Shown one piece after another: positions 9,490-19,394 of a stretch of 64,000 bases of DNA. The DNA is from Streptococcus suis 10581 (GTDB taxonomy: Bacteria > Bacillota > Bacilli > Lactobacillales > Streptococcaceae): contig ALKQ01000093.1 in assembly GCA_000440235.1 (NCBI GenBank), forward strand, positions 1-64,000, read 5' to 3'. Below the pieces are notes generated by a model. That model was not told the origin of the DNA. It saw only the letters and a program-made list of their open reading frames with translations, and made no database searches. The first letter of the stretch is position 1; each line of letters starts with the position of its first letter. Position numbers and translations under genes: made by a program.

Positions 9490-9563
9490 ACATACCTCCT
9501 ATAAAATTCTTTAAAAAGAAAAGCAACCAGAAGAATTCTGATTGCTCGATAACTTTATAAAAT

Positions 9564-9586
9564 TAGGCACCAAACTAGGCACCAAA
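9564..9586. repeat. Tandem 12-bp repeat near the ICE end
   Basis: TAGGCACCAAA occurs at 9564-9574 and 9576-9586. Short direct repeats beside an ICE end can be recombinase arm sites or remnants of an integrase gene's 3' end. Here they are only an observed repeat. Confidence 0.5.
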
Positions 9587-9788
9587 AATTGCTTATTATT
9601 GAATATTACTGCTTATAAATTCCTAAATACGATATTAGGCAGTCTAACTTAAACTATGCTGAAAACCCTTGAAATATCAAGGGTTTTCAATGGTTAAACT
9701 CAATAAAAATCATACCGAAGTTCCTAAGCAATCCATTCAACCATTGAATAATTGCCATGGGGTCCTCCTAAATATGATTCATTGAAAA

Positions 9789-9806
9789 AAGCCGTAAAAA
9801 CGGCTT
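9789..9806. terminator. Bidirectional terminator between ICE end and ykgJ-like gene
   Basis: AAGCCGT and ACGGCTT form a 7-bp stem with an AAAA loop, followed by GTTTTTTT on the plus strand and by TTTTTTC on the minus strand. It would end the ykgJ-like transcript from the right and any transcript leaving the ICE. Confidence 0.75.
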
Positions 9807-9857
9807 GTTTTTTTATTATTATAGCAGAAAATCCATATTTTGTCTTACTTGTTCCTC

Positions 9858-10346
9858 TTAAATTCTCTCCCGTAACTTTTCGACAAAGAGATAGGCTGCG
9901 GGACAAATCAGAGTATTTTTTATTGTTAAATTGTTGATTTGATAAATCTTCTTGCGGTCAGTATGCGGAAATTCTCGACAGGCTTTGGGACGAGCATCAT
10001 AGATACTACATAGATTATCGCCTCCAAGGAAGGGACAGGGCATGGATTGAAACACCTTATCTCCGTCCTCATCCACACGCAAATACATATCCTCAAAAAC
10101 TGGAAGTTTCATGCGCAAATGCTTGGCAATTCGGGTAATATCTGCTTCTGTAAAGAGCGGTCCCAACGTTTTGCAACAGTTGGCACACTCTGTACAGTCG
10201 ATTTCAGAAAATACTTCGGCATGAATATCTTGAACAATTCTATCCAAATTTTTAGGTGCTTTTTTCTTCAAATTTGCCAGAAATTTTCGATGTTCTCCCT
10301 GCTTCTGCTGGGCCAATTGCTTGTATCTTTCAATGTCGACGGTCAT
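9858..10346 (-). CDS. YkgJ-type Cys-cluster protein
   Basis: About 162 residues. CTECANCCKTLGPLF (near residue 55) and later CPFLGGDNLCSIYDARPKACREFPH match the YkgJ/CxxCxxxxCxxxCC family, thought to bind zinc or an iron-sulfur cluster; biochemical role is unsettled. I start at the ATG at 10346 because AAGGAGAG precedes it; the longer frame to 10379 would run through the promoter -10 box (TATAAT within 10366-10375). Confidence 0.8.
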   Translation of the reverse strand: MTVDIERYKQLAQQKQGEHRKFLANLKKKAPKNLDRIVQDIHAEVFSEIDCTECANCCKTLGPLFTEADITRIAKHLRMKLPVFEDMYLRVDEDGDKVFQSMPCPFLGGDNLCSIYDARPKACREFPHTDRKKIYQINNLTIKNTLICPAAYLFVEKLRERI

Positions 10347-10397
10347 AAACTCTCCTTTTCGACCATTATTATACCACAAACTAGCTATTGAGCTCTG

Positions 10398-11045
10398 CTA
10401 TTTTTCAAAACCTTCTTCAGAAAAAATCCTGCGGGAAACTTCGGCTACGGGCAGACCAATAATGGTGTGAATATCCCCTGAAATGCCCGCCACAAAGCGT
10501 GGATCCAGCTCCTGAATACCGTATGCACCTGCCTTGTCGAGTGGCTGCTTTTCACGGATATAGGATTGAATAACCTCTTCAAGGGCTGGATAATAGTCAA
10601 CAAAATCAATCTGTGCAACCGTATAAAAAACATCCAGTGAGTGTCTTGTCCGTAGGCAAACAGATGTTACTACGTGATGGCTCTTTCCAAAATAGGAACG
10701 TAACATGGTTTCAGCTTCTGTCAAATCTTGAGGCTTGTTAAAAATTTGCCCATCTGACACGACGATTGTATCCGCAGAAATATAGAGATGACCAGTTACC
10801 AAATCCATGTCCGATTTGGCTTTGGAAATTTCACAACAGGTTTTTGCAGCTCGAGTGAGAAAATCATCTGTAGCGAATTGTTTCATAAAATGTTCTTCGA
10901 TACCACGCTCATCCACTTCAACTGATGCGATTTGTGGTTGTAAAAATCCCAATAATTGTTTACGACGTGGGGAGTTGCTAAGCAGAACGTAAGAACTAAT
11001 CTGCTCACGATCCCCCTCTTTTTGATATTGAAATACAGTTTGCAT
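10398..11045 (-). CDS. maf: Maf family nucleotide pyrophosphatase
   Basis: About 215 residues. The SNSPRRKQLL phosphate-binding motif near residue 24, SADTIVV and the C-terminal GISGDIHTIIGLPV are the Maf signature. Maf proteins hydrolyse modified or canonical nucleoside triphosphates and affect septum formation. Residues 1-20 (MQTVFQYQKEGDREQ) form a small extra N-terminal stretch compared with many Maf proteins. The start at 11045 is preceded by GGAGG; it lies just after the nucleotidase terminator. Confidence 0.88.
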   Translation of the reverse strand: MQTVFQYQKEGDREQISSYVLLSNSPRRKQLLGFLQPQIASVEVDERGIEEHFMKQFATDDFLTRAAKTCCEISKAKSDMDLVTGHLYISADTIVVSDGQIFNKPQDLTEAETMLRSYFGKSHHVVTSVCLRTRHSLDVFYTVAQIDFVDYYPALEEVIQSYIREKQPLDKAGAYGIQELDPRFVAGISGDIHTIIGLPVAEVSRRIFSEEGFEK

Positions 11046-11059
11046 GTTTCCTCCAGTCA

Positions 11060-11085
11060 AAAACAGAGTCCGAAGACCCTGTTTT
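11060..11085 (-). terminator. Terminator of the 5'-nucleotidase gene
   Basis: On the minus strand AAAACAGGGTC-TTCG-GACTCTGTTTT gives an 11-bp stem (one G-U pair) with a UUCG tetraloop and a T run. It lies 12 nt past the nucleotidase stop and just before maf, so it separates the two genes. Confidence 0.85.
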
Positions 11086-11096
11086 CAGATGATTGA

Positions 11097-13211
11097 TTAA
11101 TTTTCTTTTCTACGACCTACTGCCATGGCCAGTCCTGCAAGACCTAAACCAAACAGGCTGAGCGTCAGATTCATCTGATCACCAGTATTTGGCAAGACTC
11201 CTGCTTTTGTAGTTTTTACTGGACTTGCTACTTCTGGTTTTTTATCTCCTACTTTCGGAGAATCAACTGGAGCTTTCTTGTCCGTTGCTGAAGTATTTTG
11301 TACTTGATTAGATGGTGAATCCGTATTTTCGGCTGGAACAGTTTCTGGATTTGAGGCCGGATTTTCTGGATCAGTATCCAATAAAATTTCGATAAAGTCT
11401 GGGTAGCCATCTTCATCCGTATCAATGCTTGAATTTACAGGAATGATACGTGAATATGGGTTGACAACCTCATAAGCTGATAAGTCAGCTGTCTTTAGAT
11501 ATTCAGCAAAGACGCTGTCCATTGAAGGACCTTCTTCACGTGCTCCACCAAGCATTGTGTAGCCATCACCACCAGCAGCAAGGAAGTCATTTGTTGCTAA
11601 ATAGTAGTTTTTTTCAAGATCCAAGGCGTCATATTCGCCAGTCTCTGGATTAAGAATACCGATAAGAAGAACACGTTCTTCTACAGGAAGAGTTGGATCG
11701 TAGAGTACATTTGCTCCTGAAATGTGTAGGAATCCACCACTAGCTTCAAAGAGTGGCATACCATTTTCATCTAAAAGCATCTCGCCGGTTTCTGGATTCA
11801 CTTGCAATGTAGATGATAAAGACTTGGTAAACATATCATAAATTTGCTGACCAGTCACAGTGATTTGAGAAACAATGTTACCAAATGGCAAGACTGCAAT
11901 AATATCACCTTTTGTAACAGGCTGATCTTTAGCAATTGTTGCACGTAGACCACCACCGTTAGTCACAGCAAGGCTAGTTTTGTTTGAAAATCCTGTTTGA
12001 CCATAGGCATAAATCGCATCCGTCACTGCATTCCCCAAGTTGGTTTCACGAACACGCACGTTTGAGCGGTCTCCATTTAATTCCACTGGGTTATTTTCAA
12101 TAACTACTTGAGCATTTTCAGCTTCATATTTTGCTTTAATTTCATCAACCAAGGCTGCGATTTTAGCATTTGGCGTCACATTTTTAGTATCCGCAGCAGA
12201 AATCAAGCTAGCTTCACCCAATAATTTATCGGATTTCAAGGTTACTTTACCGATATTGTTCAAGTAAGAGCCTGTTTGATTATAAGTAACGTTATCTCCA
12301 TAGGTAGTCGCTTCTACCGTGTGGGAATGACCATCGATAACAATAACGCGTTTACCAGCTAATTTACTATTTTTAGAAAGTGCTTCAGCAAGAGTTGAAC
12401 CTCTCCATTCAACAGGCGTTGTAGAATCGACACCTAGGTGAGCTAGAATGATATAGTTCTTGTAAACACGATTATCTGCTAGAGCACGTGCTTCCACTTC
12501 GTCAATGACCTTGTTTACCTCAGTGATTGGATCCGCAAAAGTAACACCTTCAACGTTTTTAGGGTGTGTCTTCGTAGCTGTTTCAGGTGTTGTCACTCCG
12601 ATCACGACAAACTCATCACCTACAACAGTTGGAGTTTTATCGACAATAGTTGAAGCTTCAAAAACACGAGCGCCATTAACGTAAGTGTTAGCACTCAATA
12701 GCGGGAAATTCAAAGTTTCCTTGTACTTGATTGCTTGATCCATCCCAAAGTCAAATTCATGGTTACCAACAGCCATTGCATCATAGCCGACTTGATTCAT
12801 GATATTGGCGCGGTCTTCACCTTTTGTAGAGTTGGAAATTGGAAGTCCTTGGAAGGCATCACCAGCATCTACTACAATTGTATTTTCTACTTTGGCACGT
12901 TCTTCTTCAATGACTGCTGCAGCCTTAGCGTCACCGATGACATTCTTTTCTTCAAGAATGCGACCGTGAACGTCGTTTGTGTGGATAATGACTGCCTCTA
13001 CCGTTTCTTCCGCAGCAGGGACAACAGTTTCCTCCGTTGCTACGTTTTCAACTGACGTTGCTGGTACCGTAGCAGTTGCATCAGCCGTTGCTGGCTGATT
13101 GGTTGTGGTAGCTGCAGTCGTTGTCTCAGCAGCTTGTACTTGTTGAGCTAAAACAAATGGCGCCAACAAGAGTGTGGACATTACAGGCAACAAGATTTTT
13201 TTCTTTTTCAT
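11097..13211 (-). CDS. Cell-wall anchored 5'-nucleotidase (adenosine-producing type)
   Basis: 704 residues. A signal peptide (cleavage likely after VQA, residue ~27), a Thr/Ala-rich stretch, then a metallophosphoesterase domain with IIHTNDVHGR, VVDAGDAFQG and AVGNHEFDFG, a 5'-nucleotidase C-terminal domain (NDFLAAGGDGYTML), a calcium-type repeat DTDEDGYPDFIE, a Pro/Thr/Lys spacer and an LPNTG sortase motif with hydrophobic tail and RRKEN. Streptococcal homologues (S. suis, S. sanguinis and others) make adenosine from AMP outside the cell and dampen phagocytes. Single gene with its own terminator; TATAAT-like box at 13246-13251 with a poor -35. Confidence 0.92.
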   Translation of the reverse strand: MKKKKILLPVMSTLLLAPFVLAQQVQAAETTTAATTTNQPATADATATVPATSVENVATEETVVPAAEETVEAVIIHTNDVHGRILEEKNVIGDAKAAAVIEEERAKVENTIVVDAGDAFQGLPISNSTKGEDRANIMNQVGYDAMAVGNHEFDFGMDQAIKYKETLNFPLLSANTYVNGARVFEASTIVDKTPTVVGDEFVVIGVTTPETATKTHPKNVEGVTFADPITEVNKVIDEVEARALADNRVYKNYIILAHLGVDSTTPVEWRGSTLAEALSKNSKLAGKRVIVIDGHSHTVEATTYGDNVTYNQTGSYLNNIGKVTLKSDKLLGEASLISAADTKNVTPNAKIAALVDEIKAKYEAENAQVVIENNPVELNGDRSNVRVRETNLGNAVTDAIYAYGQTGFSNKTSLAVTNGGGLRATIAKDQPVTKGDIIAVLPFGNIVSQITVTGQQIYDMFTKSLSSTLQVNPETGEMLLDENGMPLFEASGGFLHISGANVLYDPTLPVEERVLLIGILNPETGEYDALDLEKNYYLATNDFLAAGGDGYTMLGGAREEGPSMDSVFAEYLKTADLSAYEVVNPYSRIIPVNSSIDTDEDGYPDFIEILLDTDPENPASNPETVPAENTDSPSNQVQNTSATDKKAPVDSPKVGDKKPEVASPVKTTKAGVLPNTGDQMNLTLSLFGLGLAGLAMAVGRRKEN

Positions 13212-13312
13212 AAATAGACCTTTCTTCGGAATTTTTTATATCTCTATTATACACTTTTTATCAAAAAACAAAAACATTAAAATCGCTTACATGTAAAAAT
13301 AGTTCGAAATAA

Positions 13313-13421
13313 GGGAGCGGGAAAGAACTCGACTGGTCAAAAAAGAGTTCGTCTTCCCGCCCCCGCACAGTTGATTAGGTCAGATTTGGAGTGTAAAACA
13401 CGAACAAATCTGCCAATCAAC
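13313..13421. repeat. Pair of long imperfect palindromes, intergenic repeat-like element
   Basis: Between the nucleotidase promoter and the pyrC stop lie two hairpins: GCGGGAA/GAACTC paired with GAGTTC/TTCCCGC (13313-13364), and GTTGATT..GG..CAGATTT paired with AAATCTG..CC..AATCAAC (13370-13421, 16 pairs with two bulges). The first could act as a terminator-like end of pyrC transcripts; together they resemble the short mobile palindromic repeats scattered in streptococcal genomes. No open frame is present. Confidence 0.55.
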
Positions 13422-13488
13422 CATTGCGCTGAGATGTTGACACGAACCCTGAGAAGCGAGGTTAAGCTTTTTGCCCAGCCTCCATTTC

Positions 13489-14760
13489 CTATTTACCAAA
13501 TACTATTTGTCCATTTGCAATGGTGTAAAGGACCTGTCCTTTCAGACTATCACCAACAAACGGAGAATTAGCAGACTTCGAGGCAAAATCCGCTGTGACC
13601 AACCGATTTGCATTTGGGTCAAAAATAACAAGATCAGCTGGGCCATTTTCAGCAAGATAGCCAGCTTCAAGACCATAGAGCTTGGCTGGATTAATAGTCA
13701 TTTTCTCCAACAATTGCACGAGTGTCAGATGCCCTTCTTCCACCAGATGCGTCAAACCAAGTGAAAGCGAGGTTTCCAAGCCTGTCATTCCTGAAGGAGC
13801 TTGCGTAAGGTCCTCTACATTTTTCTCATCTGCGTGATGAGGTGCATGGTCCGTCGCAATGACAGAGATAACACCAGATTTCAACCCATCAATCACAGCC
13901 AAGCGATCACTTTCTAATCGTAATGGCGGATTCATTTTAGCATTGGCACCTTTTGTTAGAAGTAATTCTTCTGTTCGTGAAAAATGTTGGGGTGCGACTT
14001 CTGCCGTGACGTTTGCTCCGAGACCTTGAACAAATTCAACCACCTTGACCGACTCGGCTTTGGATAGATGCTGGATATGAACACGCGCACCTGTTTCATA
14101 GGCAATCATGACATCGCGAGCGACCATGCTGTATTCTGCTACGCCTGTTGCTCCACAAACATGAAAATGTTTTTCAGCTACTTGCTCGTTGAGTCCCAAA
14201 ACACCATTCAGGTCAGGGTCTTCTTCATGCAGACTGATGAGACAGCCCTGCTCTTTGGCTAATTTCATAGCTTTTCTAACCACGCCAGCATTTGTCAAAG
14301 GAATACCGTCGTCCGAAAAGGCCACCGCTCCAGCTTCTAGCAAAGCAGGAAAATCGGTCAGATTTTGCCCATCGAAATGATCTGTAATGGTTGCCACACT
14401 ATAAATGTGAATAGCTTCTTTTTTAGCGGAATCCAATACTTCTTTTAAGGTTTCAACATTTGAAATCGTCGGATTAGTGTTAGCCATCATGACAACAGAA
14501 GTAAAACCACCCGCTGCTGCAGAAAGAGCTCCAGTATGAATATCTTCTTTATGGGTCTGACCTGGCTCCCGAAAATGCACATGAACATCGACCAAACCAG
14601 GAGCAACGACTAATCCTGTCGCATCAATCACTTCTTGCTCAACATCTTCTGAAATAGACTCCGCAATCTTAATAATCTTACTTCCGTCCATCAAGATGTC
14701 GCAAACCTTGTCTAAACCAGATTGCGGATCCAATACACGACCATTTTTCACTAATAACAT
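13489..14760 (-). CDS. pyrC: Dihydroorotase
   Basis: 423 residues, type I dihydroorotase, third step of UMP synthesis (carbamoyl aspartate to dihydroorotate), cytosolic. The metal motif [11 protein letters not shown] is near residue 58, the region FSDDGIPLT supplies further ligands, and ATDHAPHH near 304 carries the catalytic Asp. Length fits the family. It follows ung by 39 nt and is separated from pyrK-pyrD-pyrF-pyrE by the glycosyltransferase and ung. Confidence 0.95.
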   Translation of the reverse strand: MLLVKNGRVLDPQSGLDKVCDILMDGSKIIKIAESISEDVEQEVIDATGLVVAPGLVDVHVHFREPGQTHKEDIHTGALSAAAGGFTSVVMMANTNPTISNVETLKEVLDSAKKEAIHIYSVATITDHFDGQNLTDFPALLEAGAVAFSDDGIPLTNAGVVRKAMKLAKEQGCLISLHEEDPDLNGVLGLNEQVAEKHFHVCGATGVAEYSMVARDVMIAYETGARVHIQHLSKAESVKVVEFVQGLGANVTAEVAPQHFSRTEELLLTKGANAKMNPPLRLESDRLAVIDGLKSGVISVIATDHAPHHADEKNVEDLTQAPSGMTGLETSLSLGLTHLVEEGHLTLVQLLEKMTINPAKLYGLEAGYLAENGPADLVIFDPNANRLVTADFASKSANSPFVGDSLKGQVLYTIANGQIVFGK

Positions 14761-14799
14761 TCATATTCTCCTTTGTAGTACCCAAGCCATTACCATCTA

Positions 14800-15453
14800 C
14801 TATCGCAGCCAATCAATTCCTGTTCTGCCTTGTGAAGTCAAGTAGGCATTTGCTTGTGAGAAGGGCTTGCTTCCGAAGAAACCTCGATAGGCTGAAAGAG
14901 GGCTTGGATGAGCAGATTCGATAACCAGATGTTTTGGATTGGTTATCAACACCTTTTTCTTGCGAGCATAAGCACCCCAAAGAATATAGACAACAGGCTG
15001 GTCTAAGCTATTGACCACCTTAATAACAGCGTCCGTAAAAGGCTCCCAGATTTGCCCTGCATGTCCATTTGCCTGACCTGCTGGAACAGTTAAACAAGCA
15101 TTGAGCAAAAGCACACCTTGTTCCGCCCATGCTGTCAAATCATGATCTTGCTTGACGCCAATATCATCCGTCAATTCTTTTAAGATGTTTTGAAGAGATG
15201 GCGGAGCTGGTACCGAGTTCGGAACAGAAAATGACAAGCCCTGTGCCTGACCAGGTCCGTGATAGGGATCCTGTCCCAAAATAACTACTTTAACCTCTTC
15301 CAAATCTGTTGTTTGAATGGCTGCAAATACCTTCTCACGAGGCGGATAAATGGTTCCACCAGCATAAACATGATCTAAAAACTGATTGATTTTACCAAAA
15401 TAATGCTCTGGCAACTGTGCCTTTATCAATTCGTGCCAAGCTGAATGTTCCAT
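14800..15453 (-). CDS. ung: Uracil-DNA glycosylase
   Basis: 217 residues, family 1 UDG that removes uracil from DNA. The catalytic water-activating motif [18 protein letters not shown] is near residue 60 and the DNA-intercalating motif [13 protein letters not shown] near residue 182. Adjacent to pyrC, a common streptococcal pairing, and 9 nt after the glycosyltransferase, so probably co-transcribed with both. Confidence 0.96.
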   Translation of the reverse strand: MEHSAWHELIKAQLPEHYFGKINQFLDHVYAGGTIYPPREKVFAAIQTTDLEEVKVVILGQDPYHGPGQAQGLSFSVPNSVPAPPSLQNILKELTDDIGVKQDHDLTAWAEQGVLLLNACLTVPAGQANGHAGQIWEPFTDAVIKVVNSLDQPVVYILWGAYARKKKVLITNPKHLVIESAHPSPLSAYRGFFGSKPFSQANAYLTSQGRTGIDWLR

Positions 15454-15462
15454 AAACTGCTC

Positions 15463-16389
15463 CTAGTTTGAACTTTTCTCTTTAACAATATAAATCGGAC
15501 GTTTCTTCGTTTCCAAGAAAACTTTTGCCAAATATTTACCGAGAATACCAATGGTCATCAACTGCAGACCTCCCAAAAATAGGATGATACAAATAGTCGA
15601 CGGCCAGCCAATTGTAGGATCCCCGAACACCAAGGTTTTGAAAACCACAAAAACCATTAGAACTAGCGACAATAGGAAGGTGAAAAAACCTGTATAGGAG
15701 GCAATATTCAAAGGTGTATCTGAAAAATTGATGATTCCTTCAATAGAATAAGAAAGCAATTTCCAGAAAGACCAACTAGTTTCGCCAGCGACCCTCTCAA
15801 CATTTTCATAGGGCAAGTATTCTGTTTCGAATCCTACCCAAGCAAAAATTCCTTTTGAAAAGCGATTGTATTCAGACACTGATAGAATGGCATCTACCAT
15901 GTGACGACGTATGAGACGGAAATCACGGGCACCGTCTACTACCTCGACCTGGCTGATTTTATTCATCAATTTGTAGAATAATCTTGCAAAAAAGCTACGA
16001 ATCGGTGGCTCACCATCACGACTGACACGACGGGTTCCAACGCAATCTAAATCTGGATTTCCATCCAACATAGCCTTCATTTCCATCAACATTTCAGGTG
16101 GATCTTGCAAATCAACATCCATGACGGTCACTAGCCCACCTTGCGCAGCTTGTAGACCTGCATAGAGAGCAGCTTCTTTCCCGAAATTCCTTGAAAAAGA
16201 AAGATAGCGAACAGCTCGGTCTTGACCAGACAATTGGCGTAAAACCGTTAATGTCCTATCCTTTGAACCATCATTGACAAAAATATACTCAAATTGTTCC
16301 CCCATCTCCTTACGAACTTTCTCCATAGCATCGTAAAAATAGGGAATTGCCTCTTCTTCATTAAAACAAGGCACGATAACTGAAATCAT
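15463..16389 (-). CDS. GT2 polyprenyl-phosphate glycosyltransferase (GtrB/DPM1-like)
   Basis: 308 residues. N-terminal GT-A domain with VPCFNEEEAIP, DVDLQDPPEM (DxD-like metal site) and RDFRLIRR, then two C-terminal membrane helices (FFTFLLSLVLMVFVVF and TICIILFLGGLQLMTIG). Such enzymes move a sugar from a nucleotide donor to undecaprenyl phosphate for cell-wall or glycan decoration; the sugar cannot be read from sequence. A TATAAT box lies at about 16440 upstream. Confidence 0.88.
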   Translation of the reverse strand: MISVIVPCFNEEEAIPYFYDAMEKVRKEMGEQFEYIFVNDGSKDRTLTVLRQLSGQDRAVRYLSFSRNFGKEAALYAGLQAAQGGLVTVMDVDLQDPPEMLMEMKAMLDGNPDLDCVGTRRVSRDGEPPIRSFFARLFYKLMNKISQVEVVDGARDFRLIRRHMVDAILSVSEYNRFSKGIFAWVGFETEYLPYENVERVAGETSWSFWKLLSYSIEGIINFSDTPLNIASYTGFFTFLLSLVLMVFVVFKTLVFGDPTIGWPSTICIILFLGGLQLMTIGILGKYLAKVFLETKKRPIYIVKEKSSN

Positions 16390-16494
16390 GTTCTTCTCCT
16401 CATACGGTCAATTTGTATGTCAAACATACTTAATCCCCATTATACCATTTTACAGGATAAGTTCCCAGAAATCGTGCGTAGGCTCGTTTTAAAT

Positions 16495-17127
16495 CTAGTC
16501 TTCCTGCCAAGTTTCTTGATTTTGACGGAACTTTTTAAGCAGATTCAAACCATCTGCATTGATATATCCCTGTACTTTTGCGACCTTGATTAACTCTGAA
16601 TAATTGCTAAGCGTCACCAATTTCACGCCAGCATTATCAAAATTACGATCTGCCTTTGGCAATTCATAGGTAAAGATTGCCACAACACCAATAACGTCAG
16701 CGCCTTCACGCTCAGCTGCTGCTACAGCATCTAGAACAGACCCTCCAGTAGAAATTAGGTCTTCAACGACAACCATTTTTTGTCCCTTGACGATGCGACC
16801 CTCTAATTGATTCCCTGCACCATGATCTTTTGGTTTGCTACGGATATAAGCAAATGGCAAATTCATCCGATCTGCAATGATAGCACCATGAGGAATACCT
16901 GCTGTGGCAGTTCCGGCAATCACCTCAACCTCAGGAAATTCCTCTTCAATTCGTTGAACAAAGCCATCTTCAATCAGATTTCGAGTTTCAGGATAAGATA
17001 GTGTAATACGATTATCTGTATAGATAGGGGATTTGATACCTGATGCCCATGTAAATGGCTTTTCTGGACGCAGATGAACTGACTTAATATCCAATAAGTG
17101 TGATGCGATTTCTGTTGCTAATGTCAT
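16495..17127 (-). CDS. pyrE: Orotate phosphoribosyltransferase
   Basis: 210 residues. Converts orotate and PRPP to OMP plus pyrophosphate. The PRPP motif [12 protein letters not shown] is near residue 120 and KSPIYTDNR near 40. I start at 17127 ([12 protein letters not shown]) because GGAGG precedes it; the frame to 17208 adds 27 residues that match no family N-terminus. Downstream of the pyrophosphatase-like gene in the pyr cluster. Confidence 0.95.
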   Translation of the reverse strand: MTLATEIASHLLDIKSVHLRPEKPFTWASGIKSPIYTDNRITLSYPETRNLIEDGFVQRIEEEFPEVEVIAGTATAGIPHGAIIADRMNLPFAYIRSKPKDHGAGNQLEGRIVKGQKMVVVEDLISTGGSVLDAVAAAEREGADVIGVVAIFTYELPKADRNFDNAGVKLVTLSNYSELIKVAKVQGYINADGLNLLKKFRQNQETWQED

Positions 17128-17264
17128 AATAGACCTCCTTCTAAATGCGTACCATTCCAACATGACCATCCCGCCGAATAGCCTGTCACTCCTAAAGTAC
17201 TGGTTCAATCTATGAACCCTACAAAAAACGATATTTATCCCTGTTGAATTCTTACAGCCTTCTC

Positions 17265-17591
17265 CTAGTCCACCATTTCAATCCATGAATCAAAATACTG
17301 TTCAATGAAATTGGTTTTCTCTTTTATTTCTGTCACGGTAAGTTTTTCATCAAGACCTGTCATAACCCATTTATCCTCAATATCATCTCTGCGATGTATA
17401 ATCGCGACCAATTTCCCCTCGAAAGCTGTCAAGGGCTGCCGAACAGCTTTGGAAATGATGTAAACATCTTGCTCTTCACCATCTCCAGCCAATAGATTTG
17501 GAACATAGCCGTAATTAATGGGGTACTGGTTGCCAAATTTATCAATATACCCGATAGGTCTATCAATTATAATCTGATAAATCTTATCCAC
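17265..17591 (-). CDS. Inorganic pyrophosphatase-like protein in the pyr operon
   Basis: 108 residues. [20 protein letters not shown] followed by [11 protein letters not shown] resembles the soluble (class I) inorganic pyrophosphatase core, where an Asp-rich DGDPxD-type motif binds Mg-PPi. Here one residue is inserted and the protein is much shorter than the ~175-residue enzymes, so activity is uncertain. It overlaps pyrF by 8 nt and lies upstream of pyrE, whose reaction releases pyrophosphate; removing PPi would favour OMP formation. Role is inference from similarity and context. Confidence 0.65.
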   Translation of the reverse strand: MDKIYQIIIDRPIGYIDKFGNQYPINYGYVPNLLAGDGEEQDVYIISKAVRQPLTAFEGKLVAIIHRRDDIEDKWVMTGLDEKLTVTEIKEKTNFIEQYFDSWIEMVD

Positions 17592-18279
17592 GATTCCACT
17601 CCTCTTTAATAGACAAATAGGTCTGGTAAGGATGTTCTGATTTTGTAATCGGGCGACCTACCACAATGTAATCACTACCGATTCGAGCAGCATCTGCTGG
17701 TGTCATAACTCGTTTCTGATCGCCTACTTCACCGCCAGTCGGACGAATCCCTGGCGTCAGGCACACAAAATCAGAACTCGTAGCATCTTTAATCAAAGCC
17801 ACCTCATGAGCTGAACAAACCACCCCATCAAGACCAGCTTCTTGTGCTCTTTGAGCATAGTGAACAACCGCTTCCTGCAAACTAGTCTGTATATTCTGGT
17901 CTGTTCTCATCTGCTCCTCTGAGGTAGAGGTCAACTGAGTGACCGCTATTAAAACAGCACCCTTACCCAATCCCCTTCGTGCTGCCCGCATCATCTCAAC
18001 ACCACCAGCAGCGTGAACGTTGGTCATATCCACACCGAGTTTTGCCAAGACTTTCATAGCAGACTCGACGGTATTAGGAATATCATGCAGTTTCAAATCC
18101 AGAAAAATACTGTGACCGCAGCCTTTCAAATAATTGATAATACCTGGTCCCTCCGCATAATACAACTCCATTCCAATCTTTACATAGAGTTTCTCATCTG
18201 GTGGGAACTGTTCCAGAAAAGACTGAACTTCTTCTTTACCTGCAAAGTCAAGGGCAATAATTGGTCTTGTTTCTTTCAT
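17584..18279 (-). CDS. pyrF: Orotidine 5'-phosphate decarboxylase
   Basis: 231 residues, last step to [13 protein letters not shown] at the N-terminus, the catalytic [13 protein letters not shown] near residue 60, and TPGIRP / IVVGRPIT phosphate-binding loops at the C-terminal side. Preceded by its own PyrR attenuator and followed by the pyrophosphatase-like gene with an 8-nt overlap. Confidence 0.96.
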   Translation of the reverse strand: MKETRPIIALDFAGKEEVQSFLEQFPPDEKLYVKIGMELYYAEGPGIINYLKGCGHSIFLDLKLHDIPNTVESAMKVLAKLGVDMTNVHAAGGVEMMRAARRGLGKGAVLIAVTQLTSTSEEQMRTDQNIQTSLQEAVVHYAQRAQEAGLDGVVCSAHEVALIKDATSSDFVCLTPGIRPTGGEVGDQKRVMTPADAARIGSDYIVVGRPITKSEHPYQTYLSIKEEWNRG

Positions 18280-18302
18280 AAAATCCTTTCATTTACACAA
18301 AA

Positions 18303-18395
18303 ATCCCTACCAAATCGGTCAGGGATGTGCACGAATTCAGCTTGAAAATCACCTTTCAAGCATATTACATGACACCTTCCTAGCCTCTCTGGACT
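18303..18395 (-). promoter_or_regulatory. PyrR attenuator before pyrF
   Basis: In the minus-strand pyrD-pyrF gap the RNA contains the conserved PyrR-binding loop AGTCCAGAGAGGCT (18382-18395) followed by AAGG, a perfect hairpin GCTTGAAA/TTTCAAGC (18340-18361), and a terminator ATCCCT/AGGGAT (18303-18326) with a T run. With high UMP, PyrR binding should let the terminator form and reduce pyrF-pyrE expression. Confidence 0.88.
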
Positions 18396-18443
18396 TAATT
18401 AAAGGAGATATTTTCTTTATATTACTCTTTTATTTTACCTTTG

Positions 18444-19394
<951 letters not shown>

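Larger units (their letters stand above)
9490..9857. other. ICE-chromosome junction region without genes
   Basis: No convincing gene is present on either strand. It holds two TAGGCACCAAA copies 12 bp apart (9564-9586), a perfect 12-bp hairpin GAAAACCCTTGA/TCAAGGGTTTTC (9661-9688), an inverted pair TTCAATGGTT (9686-9695) / AACCATTGAA (9739-9748), and a terminator (9789-9806). The ICE end should lie here because genes to the left are transfer genes and those to the right are ordinary chromosomal genes. The exact attachment core cannot be set without the other end. Confidence 0.5.

Noticed and set aside
9291..9560. 89-codon plus-strand frame antisense to the replication initiator
   Set aside because: Shadow of the initiator gene; no start site signal and unlike any known protein.
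9724..9906. 60-codon minus-strand frame over the ykgJ-like end
   Set aside because: It crosses a terminator and the 3' end of a real gene and has no supporting signal.
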